Numbered from the stretch's first letter, positions 42,190-52,226 are shown. The stretch: DNA of 64,000 nt from Murimonas intestini (GCF_024622195.1 NZ_JANKBI010000021.1:1-64000), one strand, 5' to 3'. The notes: generated by a model from the sequence alone, not told the origin. Numbers and translations: made by a program.

Positions 42190-43134
42190 ATGAAAAACAA
42201 AGTAAAAACAACGTTTATCGTAACTACTCTCGCAATGGGGCTTTTGCACCTGATTAATCACTTTATCAGTGCTGCAGCAACTGTGAATAATCTACTAAAG
42301 CCACGTGCCGGAAAACATTTTGACTGGCGCTTTGGAAATATATATTATACAAAAACAGGGAGTGGATCGCCTCTGCTGCTGATCCACGATTTAGCCCCGT
42401 ATTCTTCTGCCTATGAGTGGCATGAAGTAATCAGGAAATTTTCTAAAGATCACACTGTGTATGCGATTGATTTAATTGGCTGTGGACGTTCCGATAAACC
42501 AAACATGACATATACGAATTTTCTCTATGTCCAGCTGGTATCAGATTTTGTAAAACAGGTGATTGGACAGAAGACAGATGTCGCTGCAACCGGTATCAGT
42601 TCCAGCTTTGTTGTGATGGCCTGTCATAATGATCCCGCGCTCTTTAACAGAATTGTCATGATCAATCCGGAAAGTCTTATGAAACTCAGCAGTATACCCG
42701 GTAAGAGATCAAAAGTTACTAAGTTTATTCTGGATATGCCCATAATCGGAACAGCCGTATACAACATAATTGTCAACAGAAGCAATATAGAATATAGCTT
42801 TACTGAAAAATACTTATATAATCCTTTCAGACTGCAGCAGCGTTATATAGACGCCTATCATGAAGCAGCACACCTTGGCAAAAGCGGCGGCAAATATCTT
42901 CTCTCCAGCCTGAATGGATTCTATGTAAATGCAAATATAAGCCATGCATTAAAAGAGATCAATAACAGTATATTTATAATCAACGGAAAAAAACGTGATG
43001 ACAGTATCGCTGTTGCCGATAGTTATCTGGCTGTGAATCCGTCAATTGAAGCAGATTATATCAATGATGCTAAAATGCTGCCTCAGCTTGAAACACCAGA
43101 TGAACTTTACCAGCATATGAGTTTGTTCTTATAA
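42190..43134 (+). CDS. Alpha/beta hydrolase
   Basis: The 314-residue protein has a membrane-like N-terminus (about 7-30). The hydrolase fold shows PLLLIHDLAPYSSAYEW (oxyanion HD region), YAIDLIGCGRSDKPNMTY and ATGISSSFVVMACHN, where the nucleophile elbow G-x-S-x-S replaces GxSxG. The catalytic His is not obvious at the C-terminus (the last His, YQHMSLFL, is a candidate). It may be a lipase/esterase relative on the membrane. GAAAGGAGTG precedes the ATG and a strong terminator follows. Confidence 0.75.
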   Translation: MKNKVKTTFIVTTLAMGLLHLINHFISAAATVNNLLKPRAGKHFDWRFGNIYYTKTGSGSPLLLIHDLAPYSSAYEWHEVIRKFSKDHTVYAIDLIGCGRSDKPNMTYTNFLYVQLVSDFVKQVIGQKTDVAATGISSSFVVMACHNDPALFNRIVMINPESLMKLSSIPGKRSKVTKFILDMPIIGTAVYNIIVNRSNIEYSFTEKYLYNPFRLQQRYIDAYHEAAHLGKSGGKYLLSSLNGFYVNANISHALKEINNSIFIINGKKRDDSIAVADSYLAVNPSIEADYINDAKMLPQLETPDELYQHMSLFL

Positions 43135-43139
43135 GACAG

Positions 43140-43190
43140 AAAATACCGCTTCCTGCACTGTTAACATATACAGTGAGGGAAGCGGTATTT
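43140..43190. terminator. Terminator after the hydrolase gene
   Basis: AAATACCGCTTCC...GGGAAGCGGTATTT forms a long stem with an inner CACTGT/ACAGTG, followed by TTATTTATT. It lies between the convergent hydrolase and rsmG genes and may serve both. Confidence 0.85.
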
Positions 43191-43232
43191 TTATTTATTC
43201 CCGTCAGAGCGTGTTTGATGCTGAGCCTGCAT

Positions 43233-43961
43233 TTATTTTATGGGTTCTTTGGCGGGAAGTCCTGCTTTTCTGGGATAAGTTTTAGGGGTACTCTTAACCT
43301 TTTCTATAACTACCAGACTTCTCTCTATATCACTGCCCGGCAGCATAAATTTAACTACCTCTTTTTCTCTGCCCCCCAATAAAAAAACTGCTTTTTTTGC
43401 CTCTTTGTATTCTGTATCCACATTTCCCGATTTATATGATATAAACAGTCCCTTGTTTTTTGTATACGGTATACAATATTCAGACAGTGATGCCAGATTT
43501 GCAACCGCCCTGGATACTACAATATCAAACTGCTCCCTGTAGTCCTTCTGCCTTGCATAGTCCTCAGCTCTCCCATGTATTGTCTCTATTCCTGTAAGAC
43601 CCAGCTTTGCCGTCACTTCATTTAAAAAATTTATCCTTTTATTCAGAGAATCCAGAAGCACAACTCTCAGATGAGGATACACGATTTTCAGTGGAAGGCC
43701 CGGAAAACCTGCCCCGGTTCCTACGTCCAAAAGAGCGCTGCGTTTATTAATATCAATAGCTTTTACTATTGAGAGACTGTCAACAAAATGCTTTCTCATG
43801 ACCTCATCATAATCAGTAATCCCTGTGAGATTCATCACTTGATTCCATTCAATCAATATGTTGTAATAATTTGCAAACTGTTCTTCCTGTTTTTTAGAAA
43901 GCTGAATTCCCAGAGATTCACACCCTTCCGTCAAAACGTGGTTCTTTTCTATCTTCTCCAT
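43233..43961 (-). CDS. rsmG: 16S rRNA (guanine527-N7)-methyltransferase RsmG
   Basis: I choose the ATG at 43961, preceded by GAGGAGGG, giving 242 residues (MEKIEKN). It has the GidB features WNQVMNLTGI, the SAM loop LLDVGTGAGFPGLPLKI and RAVANLASLSEYCIPYTK. It methylates G527 of 16S rRNA. It begins two bases from the mnmG stop, continuing the operon away from the origin. Confidence 0.95.
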   Translation of the reverse strand: MEKIEKNHVLTEGCESLGIQLSKKQEEQFANYYNILIEWNQVMNLTGITDYDEVMRKHFVDSLSIVKAIDINKRSALLDVGTGAGFPGLPLKIVYPHLRVVLLDSLNKRINFLNEVTAKLGLTGIETIHGRAEDYARQKDYREQFDIVVSRAVANLASLSEYCIPYTKNKGLFISYKSGNVDTEYKEAKKAVFLLGGREKEVVKFMLPGSDIERSLVVIEKVKSTPKTYPRKAGLPAKEPIK

Positions 43962-43962
43962 A

Positions 43963-45852
43963 CTACTGCCCTCCTCTGTATCTTCTCTGCTCCAGATATA
44001 CGAGTAAAACTGAGATATCCGCTGGCGATACACCCGATATTCTGGAAGCCTGCCCTATTGAAACCGGACCATACAGCTTGAGCTTCTGTCTCGCTTCGAT
44101 GCGCAGACTCTGTATATCATCATAGTCAATATCCGGCGGTATCTTCTTTTCCTCCAGCTTCCTGAACTGCTCTACCTGCTTTAACTGGCGTTTTATATAT
44201 CCCTCGTACTTAATATTTATATTTACCTGCTCTCCTGCCTGCCAGGGCAGTTCGGGCCTGTCCTCATCTATTTCCTTAAGCATCTCATAATCCAGCTCAG
44301 GGCGCCTTACAAGATCTCCCATAGTGACACTTGTCTTAAGAGGTGTGCTGCCGTGGGCCTCAAGGAAGCTCTGCACCGTCTTATTTGCCCCTACATGGAG
44401 ATTCTCCACACGGTTTATCTCATCTTCTATCATCTTCTTTTTTTCCAGCAGAGCCCTGTATACCTCGTCTGAGACAAGCCCTGCCTCATGCCCCACAGGT
44501 GTCAGCCTCAGATCGGCATTGTCCTGTCTCAGCAGAAGCCTGTACTCTGATCTTGATGTCATCATCCTGTATGGCTCTCTGTTCTCTTTTGTAACAAGAT
44601 CATCTATCAAAACTCCTATATAAGATTGTGAACGGTCCAGAATGATCTGTTCCCTGCCTTTTACTTCCAGTGCAGCATTTATGCCTGCTACAAGTCCCTG
44701 GGCAGCTGCCTCCTCATACCCAGAGCTTCCATTGAATTGACCTCCGCTGAACAGTCCTCTTATAGATTTAAACTCAAGAGTGGCTGACAGCTGTCTGGGA
44801 TTGATACAGTCATATTCTATAGCATACGCATTTCTCACTATTTTTGCATTCTCAAGCCCAGGCACAGAGTGATACATTTCATGCTGGACATCCTCCGGCA
44901 GTGAGCTGGACATCCCTCCCACATACATTTCATTTGTGTGCAGGCCTTCTGGCTCAATAAAAACCTGATGTCTGTCCTTATCCGCGAATTTAACCACTTT
45001 ATCTTCTATGGACGGACAGTACCTGGGGCCGGTACCTTCTATCATACCTGAATACAGAGGTGATCTGTCCAGATTTGCACGTATTATCTCATGTGTCTTT
45101 TTATTTGTATAAGTCAGCCAACAGGATTCCTGTTCGATCTGAACCTCTTCAGGGTCAGTAGAAAAAGAAAACGGTACTATCCTCTCATCCCCGAACTGCT
45201 CTTCCATCTTAGAAAAATCTACAGATCTTTTATCTATCCTGGCCGGCGTCCCTGTCTTAAACCTGTACATCTCCACCCCATTTGCCTTTAGTGAATCTGT
45301 CAGATAGTTTGCAGCCTGAAGGCCGTTTGGCCCTGTATAGGTACTCACATCCCCATATATACACCTGGCCTTTAAATACGTGCCTGTACAGAGTATACAT
45401 GCCCTGCAGTTATATACAGCTCCGGAATATGTCTTTACCCCTTTTAACACACCGTCTTCTACAATGATCTCCGTCACCTCTGCCTGAACGATCTGAAGAT
45501 GGTCGGTATTTTCAAGGATTTTCCTCATTCTCCTGCTGTACTCTGCCTTGTCCGCCTGCGCCCTGAGTGAATGTACTGCCGGCCCTTTTGATTTATTGAG
45601 CATCTTAGACTGTATGAATGTCCTGTCTATATTTTTGCCCATCTCGCCTCCCAGGGCGTCTATCTCCCTGACCAGGTGTCCCTTTGAGCTGCCGCCGATA
45701 TTAGGATTACAGGGCATCAGCGCAATACTGTCTACACTGACAGTAAATACTATGGTATCCAGCCCCAGCCTTGCACATGCCAGCGCCGCCTCACAGCCTG
45801 CATGTCCTGCTCCCACCACAACAATATCTGTATTTTCAACCAACGTGTTCAT
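43963..45852 (-). CDS. mnmG: tRNA uridine-5-carboxymethylaminomethyl synthesis enzyme MnmG (GidA)
   Basis: The 629-residue FAD enzyme has the N-terminal Rossmann motif VVVGAGHAGCEAALA, the PCNPNIGGSSKGHLVREIDALGGEMG signature and CINPRQLSATLEFKSIRGLFSGGQFNGSSGYEEAAAQGL near residue 360. With MnmE it makes the cmnm5U modification at tRNA wobble uridines. A short GC hairpin (45875-45899) lies between it and mnmE. Confidence 0.97.
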   Translation of the reverse strand: MNTLVENTDIVVVGAGHAGCEAALACARLGLDTIVFTVSVDSIALMPCNPNIGGSSKGHLVREIDALGGEMGKNIDRTFIQSKMLNKSKGPAVHSLRAQADKAEYSRRMRKILENTDHLQIVQAEVTEIIVEDGVLKGVKTYSGAVYNCRACILCTGTYLKARCIYGDVSTYTGPNGLQAANYLTDSLKANGVEMYRFKTGTPARIDKRSVDFSKMEEQFGDERIVPFSFSTDPEEVQIEQESCWLTYTNKKTHEIIRANLDRSPLYSGMIEGTGPRYCPSIEDKVVKFADKDRHQVFIEPEGLHTNEMYVGGMSSSLPEDVQHEMYHSVPGLENAKIVRNAYAIEYDCINPRQLSATLEFKSIRGLFSGGQFNGSSGYEEAAAQGLVAGINAALEVKGREQIILDRSQSYIGVLIDDLVTKENREPYRMMTSRSEYRLLLRQDNADLRLTPVGHEAGLVSDEVYRALLEKKKMIEDEINRVENLHVGANKTVQSFLEAHGSTPLKTSVTMGDLVRRPELDYEMLKEIDEDRPELPWQAGEQVNINIKYEGYIKRQLKQVEQFRKLEEKKIPPDIDYDDIQSLRIEARQKLKLYGPVSIGQASRISGVSPADISVLLVYLEQRRYRGGQ

Positions 45853-45909
45853 CTGTCTTTTCCTTTCTCTGAAACGGCAGCCTCATCTGACGGCTGCCGC
45901 CCCTCCTTT

Positions 45910-47286
45910 TCACTTACCCATGCAGAATTTGCTGAATATTTCATTTACAAGGTCTTCCCCGACACTCTCACCTATAATAGTTCCAAGCTCTTCATAGGCG
46001 CTCATCAGGTCTATAGAATAAAAATCCTCCGGCATTCCCACTGCTATGCTGTCCCTCACCTGAGAAAGACTCTCTTTAGCGCTGACAAGAGCCGCCTTAT
46101 GCCTTATATTAGTAATATACACCTCATCATTAAAGGAAATATCTCCTTTATAAAACATACTCTTCAGCTGGTTTTCCAGCTCTCCGATTCCTGTATTTTC
46201 TTTAACTGATATAGATATGACAGGTCCTTCCACCTTATCAGAGAGCATCTCTTCTGTAGTAACAGCCTCCAGATCTGCTTTATTTAACAGTACGATAGCC
46301 TGCCTTCCTCTGAGCATCTCTATGATCTGCTCATCATTGTCATCGAGACCAGTAGATGCATCCACTACATAAATGATGAGATCTGCATCCTTCGCATACT
46401 CCTTTGCCCTGGATACGCCGATCTGTTCCACCACATCCTTTGTATCCCTGATCCCTGCCGTATCTATTATGTTCAGGCTGATGCCTGACAGGCTTATATT
46501 CTCCTCCAGGATATCTCTTGTGGTCCCCGCTATGTCAGTGACGATGGCTCTCTCTTCCCCCACAAGCAGATTCATAAGAGAAGACTTGCCTGCATTTGGT
46601 TTGCCCACTATGACTGTCCGGATGCCCTCTGCCATGACCCTGCCGTCCTCAGCAGAATCAATCAGCCTGCCCAGCTTTCCCTGCAGTTCATCAACTACAC
46701 TGTCCAGTTCTCCGGGATATCCCTCCAGACTGATATGCTCCGGATCATCAAGGGCTGACTCAATATATGCAATATGATATATGATCTTCTCCCTGATGCT
46801 CCTGACTGCCTCCCTCACAGACCCCTTCAACTGGCTGAGAGAACTCTTTAGCGCATATTCATTTTTAGCCTGTATAATATCCATGACGGCCTCTGCCTGG
46901 GACAGGTCAAGTCTTCCATTCAAAAAAGCTCTCTTAGTAAACTCTCCCGGCTCTGCAGGTCTGGCCCCGTTTTTTACAGCTGTATCAAGGACCCTCCTCA
47001 TAGCGTAGACACCTCCGTGGCAGTTTATTTCAACTGTATCCTCGGCGGTGTAACTCCTTGGCCCTCTCATCAGCATCACAAGTACTTCATCTATTACCTC
47101 ATCCCCGTCTTTTATAAAACCGTAATGTATAGTATGGGATTTCTGGTCAGACAGCCTCTTCCTGCCACCCTTTGAACTGTAGATCCTGTCAGCGATGGCA
47201 AATGATTCACTCCCGCTTATCCTGATTATGCCTATCCCTGAACTGCTCATGGCCGTAGAGACAGCCGCTATTGTATCTCCCTGCAT
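45910..47286 (-). CDS. mnmE: tRNA modification GTPase MnmE (TrmE)
   Basis: The start at 47286 has GGAGG seven bases upstream (MQGDTIAAVSTAM) and gives 458 residues. It has an N-terminal folate-binding domain, a helical domain and a G domain (GKPNAGKSSLMNLL, DIAGTTRD, DTAGIR, NKAD), and ends with the invariant FSKFCMGK, whose Cys is essential. It partners MnmG. A terminator hairpin upstream (47311-47380) means it has its own promoter. Confidence 0.97.
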   Translation of the reverse strand: MQGDTIAAVSTAMSSSGIGIIRISGSESFAIADRIYSSKGGRKRLSDQKSHTIHYGFIKDGDEVIDEVLVMLMRGPRSYTAEDTVEINCHGGVYAMRRVLDTAVKNGARPAEPGEFTKRAFLNGRLDLSQAEAVMDIIQAKNEYALKSSLSQLKGSVREAVRSIREKIIYHIAYIESALDDPEHISLEGYPGELDSVVDELQGKLGRLIDSAEDGRVMAEGIRTVIVGKPNAGKSSLMNLLVGEERAIVTDIAGTTRDILEENISLSGISLNIIDTAGIRDTKDVVEQIGVSRAKEYAKDADLIIYVVDASTGLDDNDEQIIEMLRGRQAIVLLNKADLEAVTTEEMLSDKVEGPVISISVKENTGIGELENQLKSMFYKGDISFNDEVYITNIRHKAALVSAKESLSQVRDSIAVGMPEDFYSIDLMSAYEELGTIIGESVGEDLVNEIFSKFCMGK

Positions 47287-47310
47287 AAAAATACCTCCTG
47301 ACACTAAAAA

Positions 47311-47380
47311 AGAATGTTATTTCCGGGCATAATTAACCAATCCTATTGATTATTCGTGCTTTGACCAGGAATAACATTCT
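47311..47380 (-). terminator. Terminator after jag
   Basis: AGAATGTTATTTCC (47311-47324) pairs with GGAATAACATTCT (47368-47380). Reading leftward a run of T residues follows (TTTTTTAG). It lies just beyond the jag stop and upstream of mnmE. Confidence 0.8.
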
Positions 47381-47397
47381 CTTATATACTGCTGTAT

Positions 47398-48228
47398 TTA
47401 TTTTTTTAAAGTAATTACAACCTTGCGGTAAGGCTCTTCACCCTCGCTGTGTGTTGACACATAAGGATCGTTCTGAAGCGCGGAATGTATGATCCTTCTC
47501 TCATACGGATTCATAGGCTCAAGGAACACCGGCTTTCTGGTCCTCTTTACTTTTCCTGCAATGTTCCTTGCAAGGTTCTCAAGAGTTTCCTTCCTTCTGT
47601 TCCGGTAATTCTCAGTATCCACTTTAACCCTTACATACGCTGATTTCCCTTTATTTACAACAAGGCTGGTCAGATACTGAAGTGAATCAAGCGTCTGTCC
47701 TCTTTTTCCAATCAATATTCCCATATCATCGCCTGAAAGATCTACGATCATATTGTCATCTTCAAACACGGCGTTTATCTGCACATTCATGTCCATTGAC
47801 TTAAAGACATCATCTAAAAACTTTTTGGCACGGGAAATTGCTTCTTCTTCATTTACGGGGACTTTCGGTTCTGTCTTTCTGACGTCTGTTTTTTTAGGCT
47901 CTTCTTTTTTCTCTTCTCTTTTGATTTCCTGTTTCCTGGGCTCAGATTTCTTTACTTCCTGTCTCTTCGGCTCCGGTTTTCTGGCCTCCTGCTTCCTGAC
48001 TTCAGCCTTCTTCTCTTCCTGAAGCTTAAGTTCAGCAAACAGCTCATCCTCAGATTTCTTTCTTCTGGCTCTGATAACAGCCGGCTTGCTGCCTATACCG
48101 AAAAATCCTGAACTTCCAGTTTCAAGCACTTCATACTCAATGTTATCACTGGTGGTTTCCAGCTGAATCAATGCTTCTGTTATAGCATCGTCCACAGTCT
48201 TCGCTGAAACTCTGATATACTCCTCCAT
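47398..48228 (-). CDS. jag: RNA-binding protein Jag (KhpB)
   Basis: The 276-residue protein has a Jag-N domain (RVSAKTVDDAITEALIQL, with YEVLETGSSGFFGIGSKPAVIRARRK), a 70-residue Lys/Glu-rich linker made of repeats such as KKSEPRKQEIKREEKKEEPKK, a KH domain (MGILIGKRGQTLDSLQYL) and an R3H domain (NPYERRIIHSALQ). It binds RNA and is linked to cell-division and wall control. It lies 16 bp downstream of yidC. Confidence 0.95.
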   Translation of the reverse strand: MEEYIRVSAKTVDDAITEALIQLETTSDNIEYEVLETGSSGFFGIGSKPAVIRARRKKSEDELFAELKLQEEKKAEVRKQEARKPEPKRQEVKKSEPRKQEIKREEKKEEPKKTDVRKTEPKVPVNEEEAISRAKKFLDDVFKSMDMNVQINAVFEDDNMIVDLSGDDMGILIGKRGQTLDSLQYLTSLVVNKGKSAYVRVKVDTENYRNRRKETLENLARNIAGKVKRTRKPVFLEPMNPYERRIIHSALQNDPYVSTHSEGEEPYRKVVITLKK

Positions 48229-48244
48229 AACAAGCCCTCCTAAT

Positions 48245-49510
48245 TTATTTTTTCTTATTCTTCTCGTTGAACTGTTCTACCATCCTCGCCTTAGACGCAA
48301 TGCTTCCCGGCTTCGCACTGCCGCTCTTGTAGTACTCTGTAGACTTCTCAATGGTTTTTGCTCTTTCCTCAGCAGTGATCTGCTTTTTCTGGCTGTTCTG
48401 AGGATTCTGGATATTCTTTACATTAGTTTTTGCCTGATTTGTAATCTTCTGAGGCGGCAGCCCCTGTTTAGCACGTTTCTTATTAACTTTATCCAGATTC
48501 TTCTTAACAAGCTCATCCACATCCACTTTGTCCATATGCTTGTTCACGATCACCTGCTGGACAGAACGTATTACAGCACCTGCGATCCAGTATAAGCCCA
48601 TACCTACAGGAAGTGTAAAACAAAATACAGCTGACATGATAGGCATTACTGTATTCATTGTTTTCATGGTATTGCCCATAGTGCCTGTATTCTGGTTGCC
48701 CGTATCAGCCTGAGGAATCAGCTTTGTATTAAGCCACTGAGTCACACCTGCCAGAACAGGTACAAGAAGCGCCCCTATTACAAGCAAGATTGCTCCTGAA
48801 GCCATACCGCTCTGTATAATACTGAACGGTGAATCTGCTATATTCAGTCCCAGGAAATAGTTCATGTGGTCCACTTGCCCCTGAACACTGCCTATTACTG
48901 ATGACAGATCAGGAAACTGAGATGAAAGCGCTGTCCAGTTTTCCGGTTTAAACTTATAGAGGACATCCACAATGGAATCAGCTGTAAAGCCCATCTTTTC
49001 AAAGTTGACCTGGGCCTGGGCTGCATAATCATTTAAAAATGTCTGAGCTGCACTATTGCCAGCCAGCTTGTCCACCAGGGGGATAAACGCATCTTTTACC
49101 TGTGTAACGTATGCCGGCACATTCCAGATTACTTTATACAATGCAAAGAGGATCGGCATCTGAATCAAAAGCTGGAGACAGCTTCCCATAGGAGACACGC
49201 CATACTTCCCATAAACTGCCTGGGTCTCCTCATTCATCTTCATCATGGACGCCTGGTCCTTTTTATCTTTATATTTCTTCTGTATTGCCTGAAGTTCCGG
49301 GTTCATCTTAGCTGAAAGCTTTGAAAATTTCTGCTGCTTAATTGTCAGCGGCATCATCAGCATATAGATGATAAATGTAAACAAAATAATTGTGAGACCT
49401 ATATTCTGAATTGTCATCAAGCTTAAGAAGCTGAAAATGGCATTCATAATATAGCCCAGGACACTGGCTATCGGTCCCAGAATAAATGTTGTACTCTTTG
49501 TTAATAACAT
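48245..49510 (-). CDS. yidC: Membrane protein insertase YidC
   Basis: The 421-residue protein has five to six membrane segments of the 60KD_IMP domain: GLTIILFTFIIYMLMMPLTIKQQKFSKLSAKMNPELQAIQKKYKDKKDQ near the start, LQLLIQMPILFALYKVI, and FCFTLPVGMGLYWIAGAVIRSVQQVIVNKHM. A long basic tail suits ribosome contact. It inserts membrane proteins with or without SecYEG. Confidence 0.95.
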   Translation of the reverse strand: MLLTKSTTFILGPIASVLGYIMNAIFSFLSLMTIQNIGLTIILFTFIIYMLMMPLTIKQQKFSKLSAKMNPELQAIQKKYKDKKDQASMMKMNEETQAVYGKYGVSPMGSCLQLLIQMPILFALYKVIWNVPAYVTQVKDAFIPLVDKLAGNSAAQTFLNDYAAQAQVNFEKMGFTADSIVDVLYKFKPENWTALSSQFPDLSSVIGSVQGQVDHMNYFLGLNIADSPFSIIQSGMASGAILLVIGALLVPVLAGVTQWLNTKLIPQADTGNQNTGTMGNTMKTMNTVMPIMSAVFCFTLPVGMGLYWIAGAVIRSVQQVIVNKHMDKVDVDELVKKNLDKVNKKRAKQGLPPQKITNQAKTNVKNIQNPQNSQKKQITAEERAKTIEKSTEYYKSGSAKPGSIASKARMVEQFNEKNKKK

Positions 49511-49549
49511 TGTGATTGTTCCTCCTGATTCTTACCTCTTCTACGGATT

Positions 49550-49765
49550 TTACGGAACCGGATCATAACCGCCCTTTGAAAACGGATTACACCGCAGTAT
49601 TCTCCAGCAGGCCAGAATCGTTCCTTTAATTGCACCATATTTCTCAATCGCTTCCAGCCCGTATGTAGAACAGGTAGGAATATAAGGGCATTTTGTCCTC
49701 TTTAGTGGTGATAAATATTTTCTATATAATTTAATCATAGTGATTAATATTTTTTTCATATCCAT
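49550..49765 (-). CDS. yidD: Membrane protein insertion efficiency factor YidD
   Basis: The 71-residue protein has the family core LYRKYLSPLKRTKCPYIPTCSTYGLEAIEKYGAIKG and CNPFSKGGYDPVP, including the three conserved Cys. It overlaps the rnpA stop by one base and precedes yidC. Confidence 0.95.
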   Translation of the reverse strand: MDMKKILITMIKLYRKYLSPLKRTKCPYIPTCSTYGLEAIEKYGAIKGTILACWRILRCNPFSKGGYDPVP

Positions 49766-50109
49766 CAGATCTTTTCTGTTAATATTTTATGAAGCCCGGC
49801 CAGATGCAGAAGCGCACTCTCCATTTCCCTGTAGCTTATACTCTTTGCTGTGGGCCTGGCAACTGTTATTATATCATATCCACATTTAAACTCTTCTTCA
49901 TGCAGGCGATAGCTTTCCCTTAACAGTCTTGTCAGATGATGTCTCACGACACTGTTCCCGACCTTCTTACTTACAGATATCCCCAAACGGTTCCTCTCCA
50001 GGTTATTTTCGGCAATATACATCACCAGATATTTATTAGCTCTGGAACTGCCTTTCCTGTATACCGTCTGGAAATCCCTGTTCTTTTTCAACGATTCTGA
50101 AAATTTCAT
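49765..50109 (-). CDS. rnpA: Ribonuclease P protein component
   Basis: The start at 50109 (MKFSESLKKNRDFQTVYRKG) has AAGGATGG upstream and gives 114 residues. RNRLGISVSKKVGNSVVRHHLTRLLRESYR is the RNR signature. It is the protein subunit of the tRNA 5'-end processing ribozyme. Confidence 0.95.
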   Translation of the reverse strand: MKFSESLKKNRDFQTVYRKGSSRANKYLVMYIAENNLERNRLGISVSKKVGNSVVRHHLTRLLRESYRLHEEEFKCGYDIITVARPTAKSISYREMESALLHLAGLHKILTEKI

Positions 50110-50163
50110 AAAGCCATCCTTATCAAGTTTTACAAAGAGAAGAAAAGGCCACAAATATGCGGC

Positions 50164-50298
50164 CTATGCTGATAATGTTTTTCTTCCTTTTGCTCTTCTG
50201 GCAGCTAAAACTTTTCTTCCGCCTTTTGTACTCATCCTAGCTCTGAATCCATGAACTTTTGATCTTGAGCGTTTTTTTGGTTGGAATGTCATTTTCAT
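50164..50298 (-). CDS. rpmH: 50S ribosomal protein L34
   Basis: The 44-residue basic protein reads MKMTFQPKKRSRSKVHGF, RARMSTKGGRKVLAARRAKGRKTLSA. AAAGGAGGTG precedes the start. It is the first gene of the leftward rpmH-rnpA-yidD-yidC-jag unit. Confidence 0.97.
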   Translation of the reverse strand: MKMTFQPKKRSRSKVHGFRARMSTKGGRKVLAARRAKGRKTLSA

Positions 50299-50377
50299 AA
50301 TCTGGCACCTCCTTTATCTGCCCCTCATATCTATTCGAAATGGTAAACAGTTTTTTTTGTTAAAAAACATCATTTCA

Positions 50378-50406
50378 ATTATATTCATAAAATTATGGGA
50401 AGTCAA
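50378..50406 (-). promoter_or_regulatory. rpmH promoter
   Basis: On the minus strand TTGACT (50401-50406) and TATAAT (50378-50383) are spaced by 17 bp. The rpmH start follows 80 bp further on. Confidence 0.85.
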
Positions 50407-50439
50407 GTAAATACTTGATTTTTTTATATTTTTTAAAAA

Positions 50440-50830
50440 TAATTTCCACTATCCACACCAGTTTACGTAACGTTATCCACACAATGTGGATAACTTGTGC
50501 ATAACTTTTGGACCAGCTGTGAAAATATATTGATAATTATTCACATATCCTTTATTTTCAAGGTCTCAGCTATGTTAATACACATTTTCACAGTTATTCA
50601 CATCTATGTGGAAACCAAAACCTATAATCACATGCATTCACATCTATCCACACCCTTGTCCACCGCTTTTCCACGGGATGTTATCCACATAATCAGGAAA
50701 GTTACTCACAATTCTAAAATTTTTGATTGATAAATTGCAGAAATTAGTTTAATATTATATCCAGAGGCAGTGGCCTCATTGCGTCCAAAATCAGGAATCT
50801 GGCTTGGAAATAGGCCAAAATGTGGATAAA
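50440..50830. other. oriC: Replication origin region upstream of dnaA (DnaA-box cluster)
   Basis: Perfect DnaA boxes TTATCCACA occur at 50473-50481, 50681-50689, and inverted at 50485-50493 and 50821-50829. One-mismatch forms include CTATCCACA at 50449 and 50644, TTATTCACA at 50537 and 50594, TTATGCACA inverted at 50496, and TTACTCACA at 50702. A very AT-rich tract (50300-50440) adjoins. No gene lies in 50299-50873. Confidence 0.9.
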
Positions 50831-50873
50831 TTCCAATATTTTACCCTAATCGGAATGTAAGGAGAAATATTCA

Positions 50874-52226
50874 ATGAACGACATAGCAGAAAAATGGGAC
50901 GAGATCCTATATACGGTAAAAATAGAACATGAGCTGTCGGAGGTTTCATTCAGTACCTGGCTGAAGCCGCTGACAGTACATAGCATACAGGAGAATACTG
51001 TGTATATCCTGGTTCCGAGCCAGCAGATGGGATTAAATTATATAAGTAAGAAGTACACTCTTCCTATTAAAGTGGCAATTGCAGAGATCACAGGCAGGAA
51101 CTATGATATAGAATTTATACTCCCGGACCAGGCCCAGAGCATCGAAGCTGCCCAGAAACCTGCTGCGTCCTCATTAAATGAAAGTATAGAGAGGGCAAAC
51201 CTCAATCCAAAATATACATTTGACACTTTTGTGGTGGGCGGAAATAACAATTTTGCCCATGCTGCCTCCCTGGCAGTAGCCGAATCTCCCGGAGAAATGT
51301 ATAATCCTCTGTTCATATACGGAGGCGTGGGACTGGGCAAGACCCACCTTATGCATTCAATTGCACACTTTATATTAGAAAGAAACCCTGAGACACGGGT
51401 GCTCTATGTCACAAGTGAAGCCTTTACAAATGAACTGATTGAGGCGATCCGAAACGGAAATAACACGGCAATGACAAAATTTCGTGAAAAATACAGGAAT
51501 ATCGATGTTCTCCTGATCGACGATATTCAGTTTATCATAGGAAAGGAGTCCACTCAGGAAGAATTTTTCCATACCTTTAATGACCTGCACGGCAATAAAA
51601 AGCAGATTATCATTTCGTCCGATAAACCGCCAAAAGAGATGGCTACCCTTGAGGGACGTCTCCGGTCCAGGTTTGAATGGGGCCTTATTGCCGACATCTC
51701 ATCTCCTGATTATGAGACAAGGATGGCCATACTCCGCAAAAAAGAGGAGCTGGACGGCTATACAATTGATGATGAGGTCATCAAGTATATCGCAACAAAC
51801 ATTAAGTCCAATATACGTGAGCTTGAAGGCGCACTGAATAAACTCATGGCTTTCAGCAATCTGGAAAAACGTGAAATCAATGTAGCTCTGGCCGAGGAAG
51901 CCCTGAAGGATATTATCTCGCCTGATGAAAAGAAGGAGATCACACCCCAGCTCATCATTGACATCGTGGCAGAGCACTTTCATATAAAACCTGAGGATAT
52001 TAAAGGAAATAAGAGGAACTCAGAAATCGTACTGCCCCGGCAGATTGCCATGTATCTGTGCCGGGATATGACAGAGACGCCCTTAAAGGCTATCGGAAAT
52101 CTGATGGGCAAGCGTGACCACACTACCATCATACACGGCGCTGAAAAAATAACAAAAGAAATTGAAAAATCGGATACTATGAGAAACACCATAGAGGTGC
52201 TGAAGAAGAAGATCAGCCCTTCATAA
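50874..52226 (+). CDS. dnaA: Chromosomal replication initiator DnaA
   Basis: The 450-residue AAA+ protein has domain I (VSFSTWLKPL), Walker A GGVGLGKTHLMH, Walker B VLLIDDIQFI, the arginine-finger region GRLRSRFEWGL, and domain IV with the box-reading motif RDHTTIIHGAEKI. It binds the DnaA boxes on both flanks and opens oriC. AAGGAGAAAT precedes the ATG. Confidence 0.98.
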   Translation: MNDIAEKWDEILYTVKIEHELSEVSFSTWLKPLTVHSIQENTVYILVPSQQMGLNYISKKYTLPIKVAIAEITGRNYDIEFILPDQAQSIEAAQKPAASSLNESIERANLNPKYTFDTFVVGGNNNFAHAASLAVAESPGEMYNPLFIYGGVGLGKTHLMHSIAHFILERNPETRVLYVTSEAFTNELIEAIRNGNNTAMTKFREKYRNIDVLLIDDIQFIIGKESTQEEFFHTFNDLHGNKKQIIISSDKPPKEMATLEGRLRSRFEWGLIADISSPDYETRMAILRKKEELDGYTIDDEVIKYIATNIKSNIRELEGALNKLMAFSNLEKREINVALAEEALKDIISPDEKKEITPQLIIDIVAEHFHIKPEDIKGNKRNSEIVLPRQIAMYLCRDMTETPLKAIGNLMGKRDHTTIIHGAEKITKEIEKSDTMRNTIEVLKKKISPS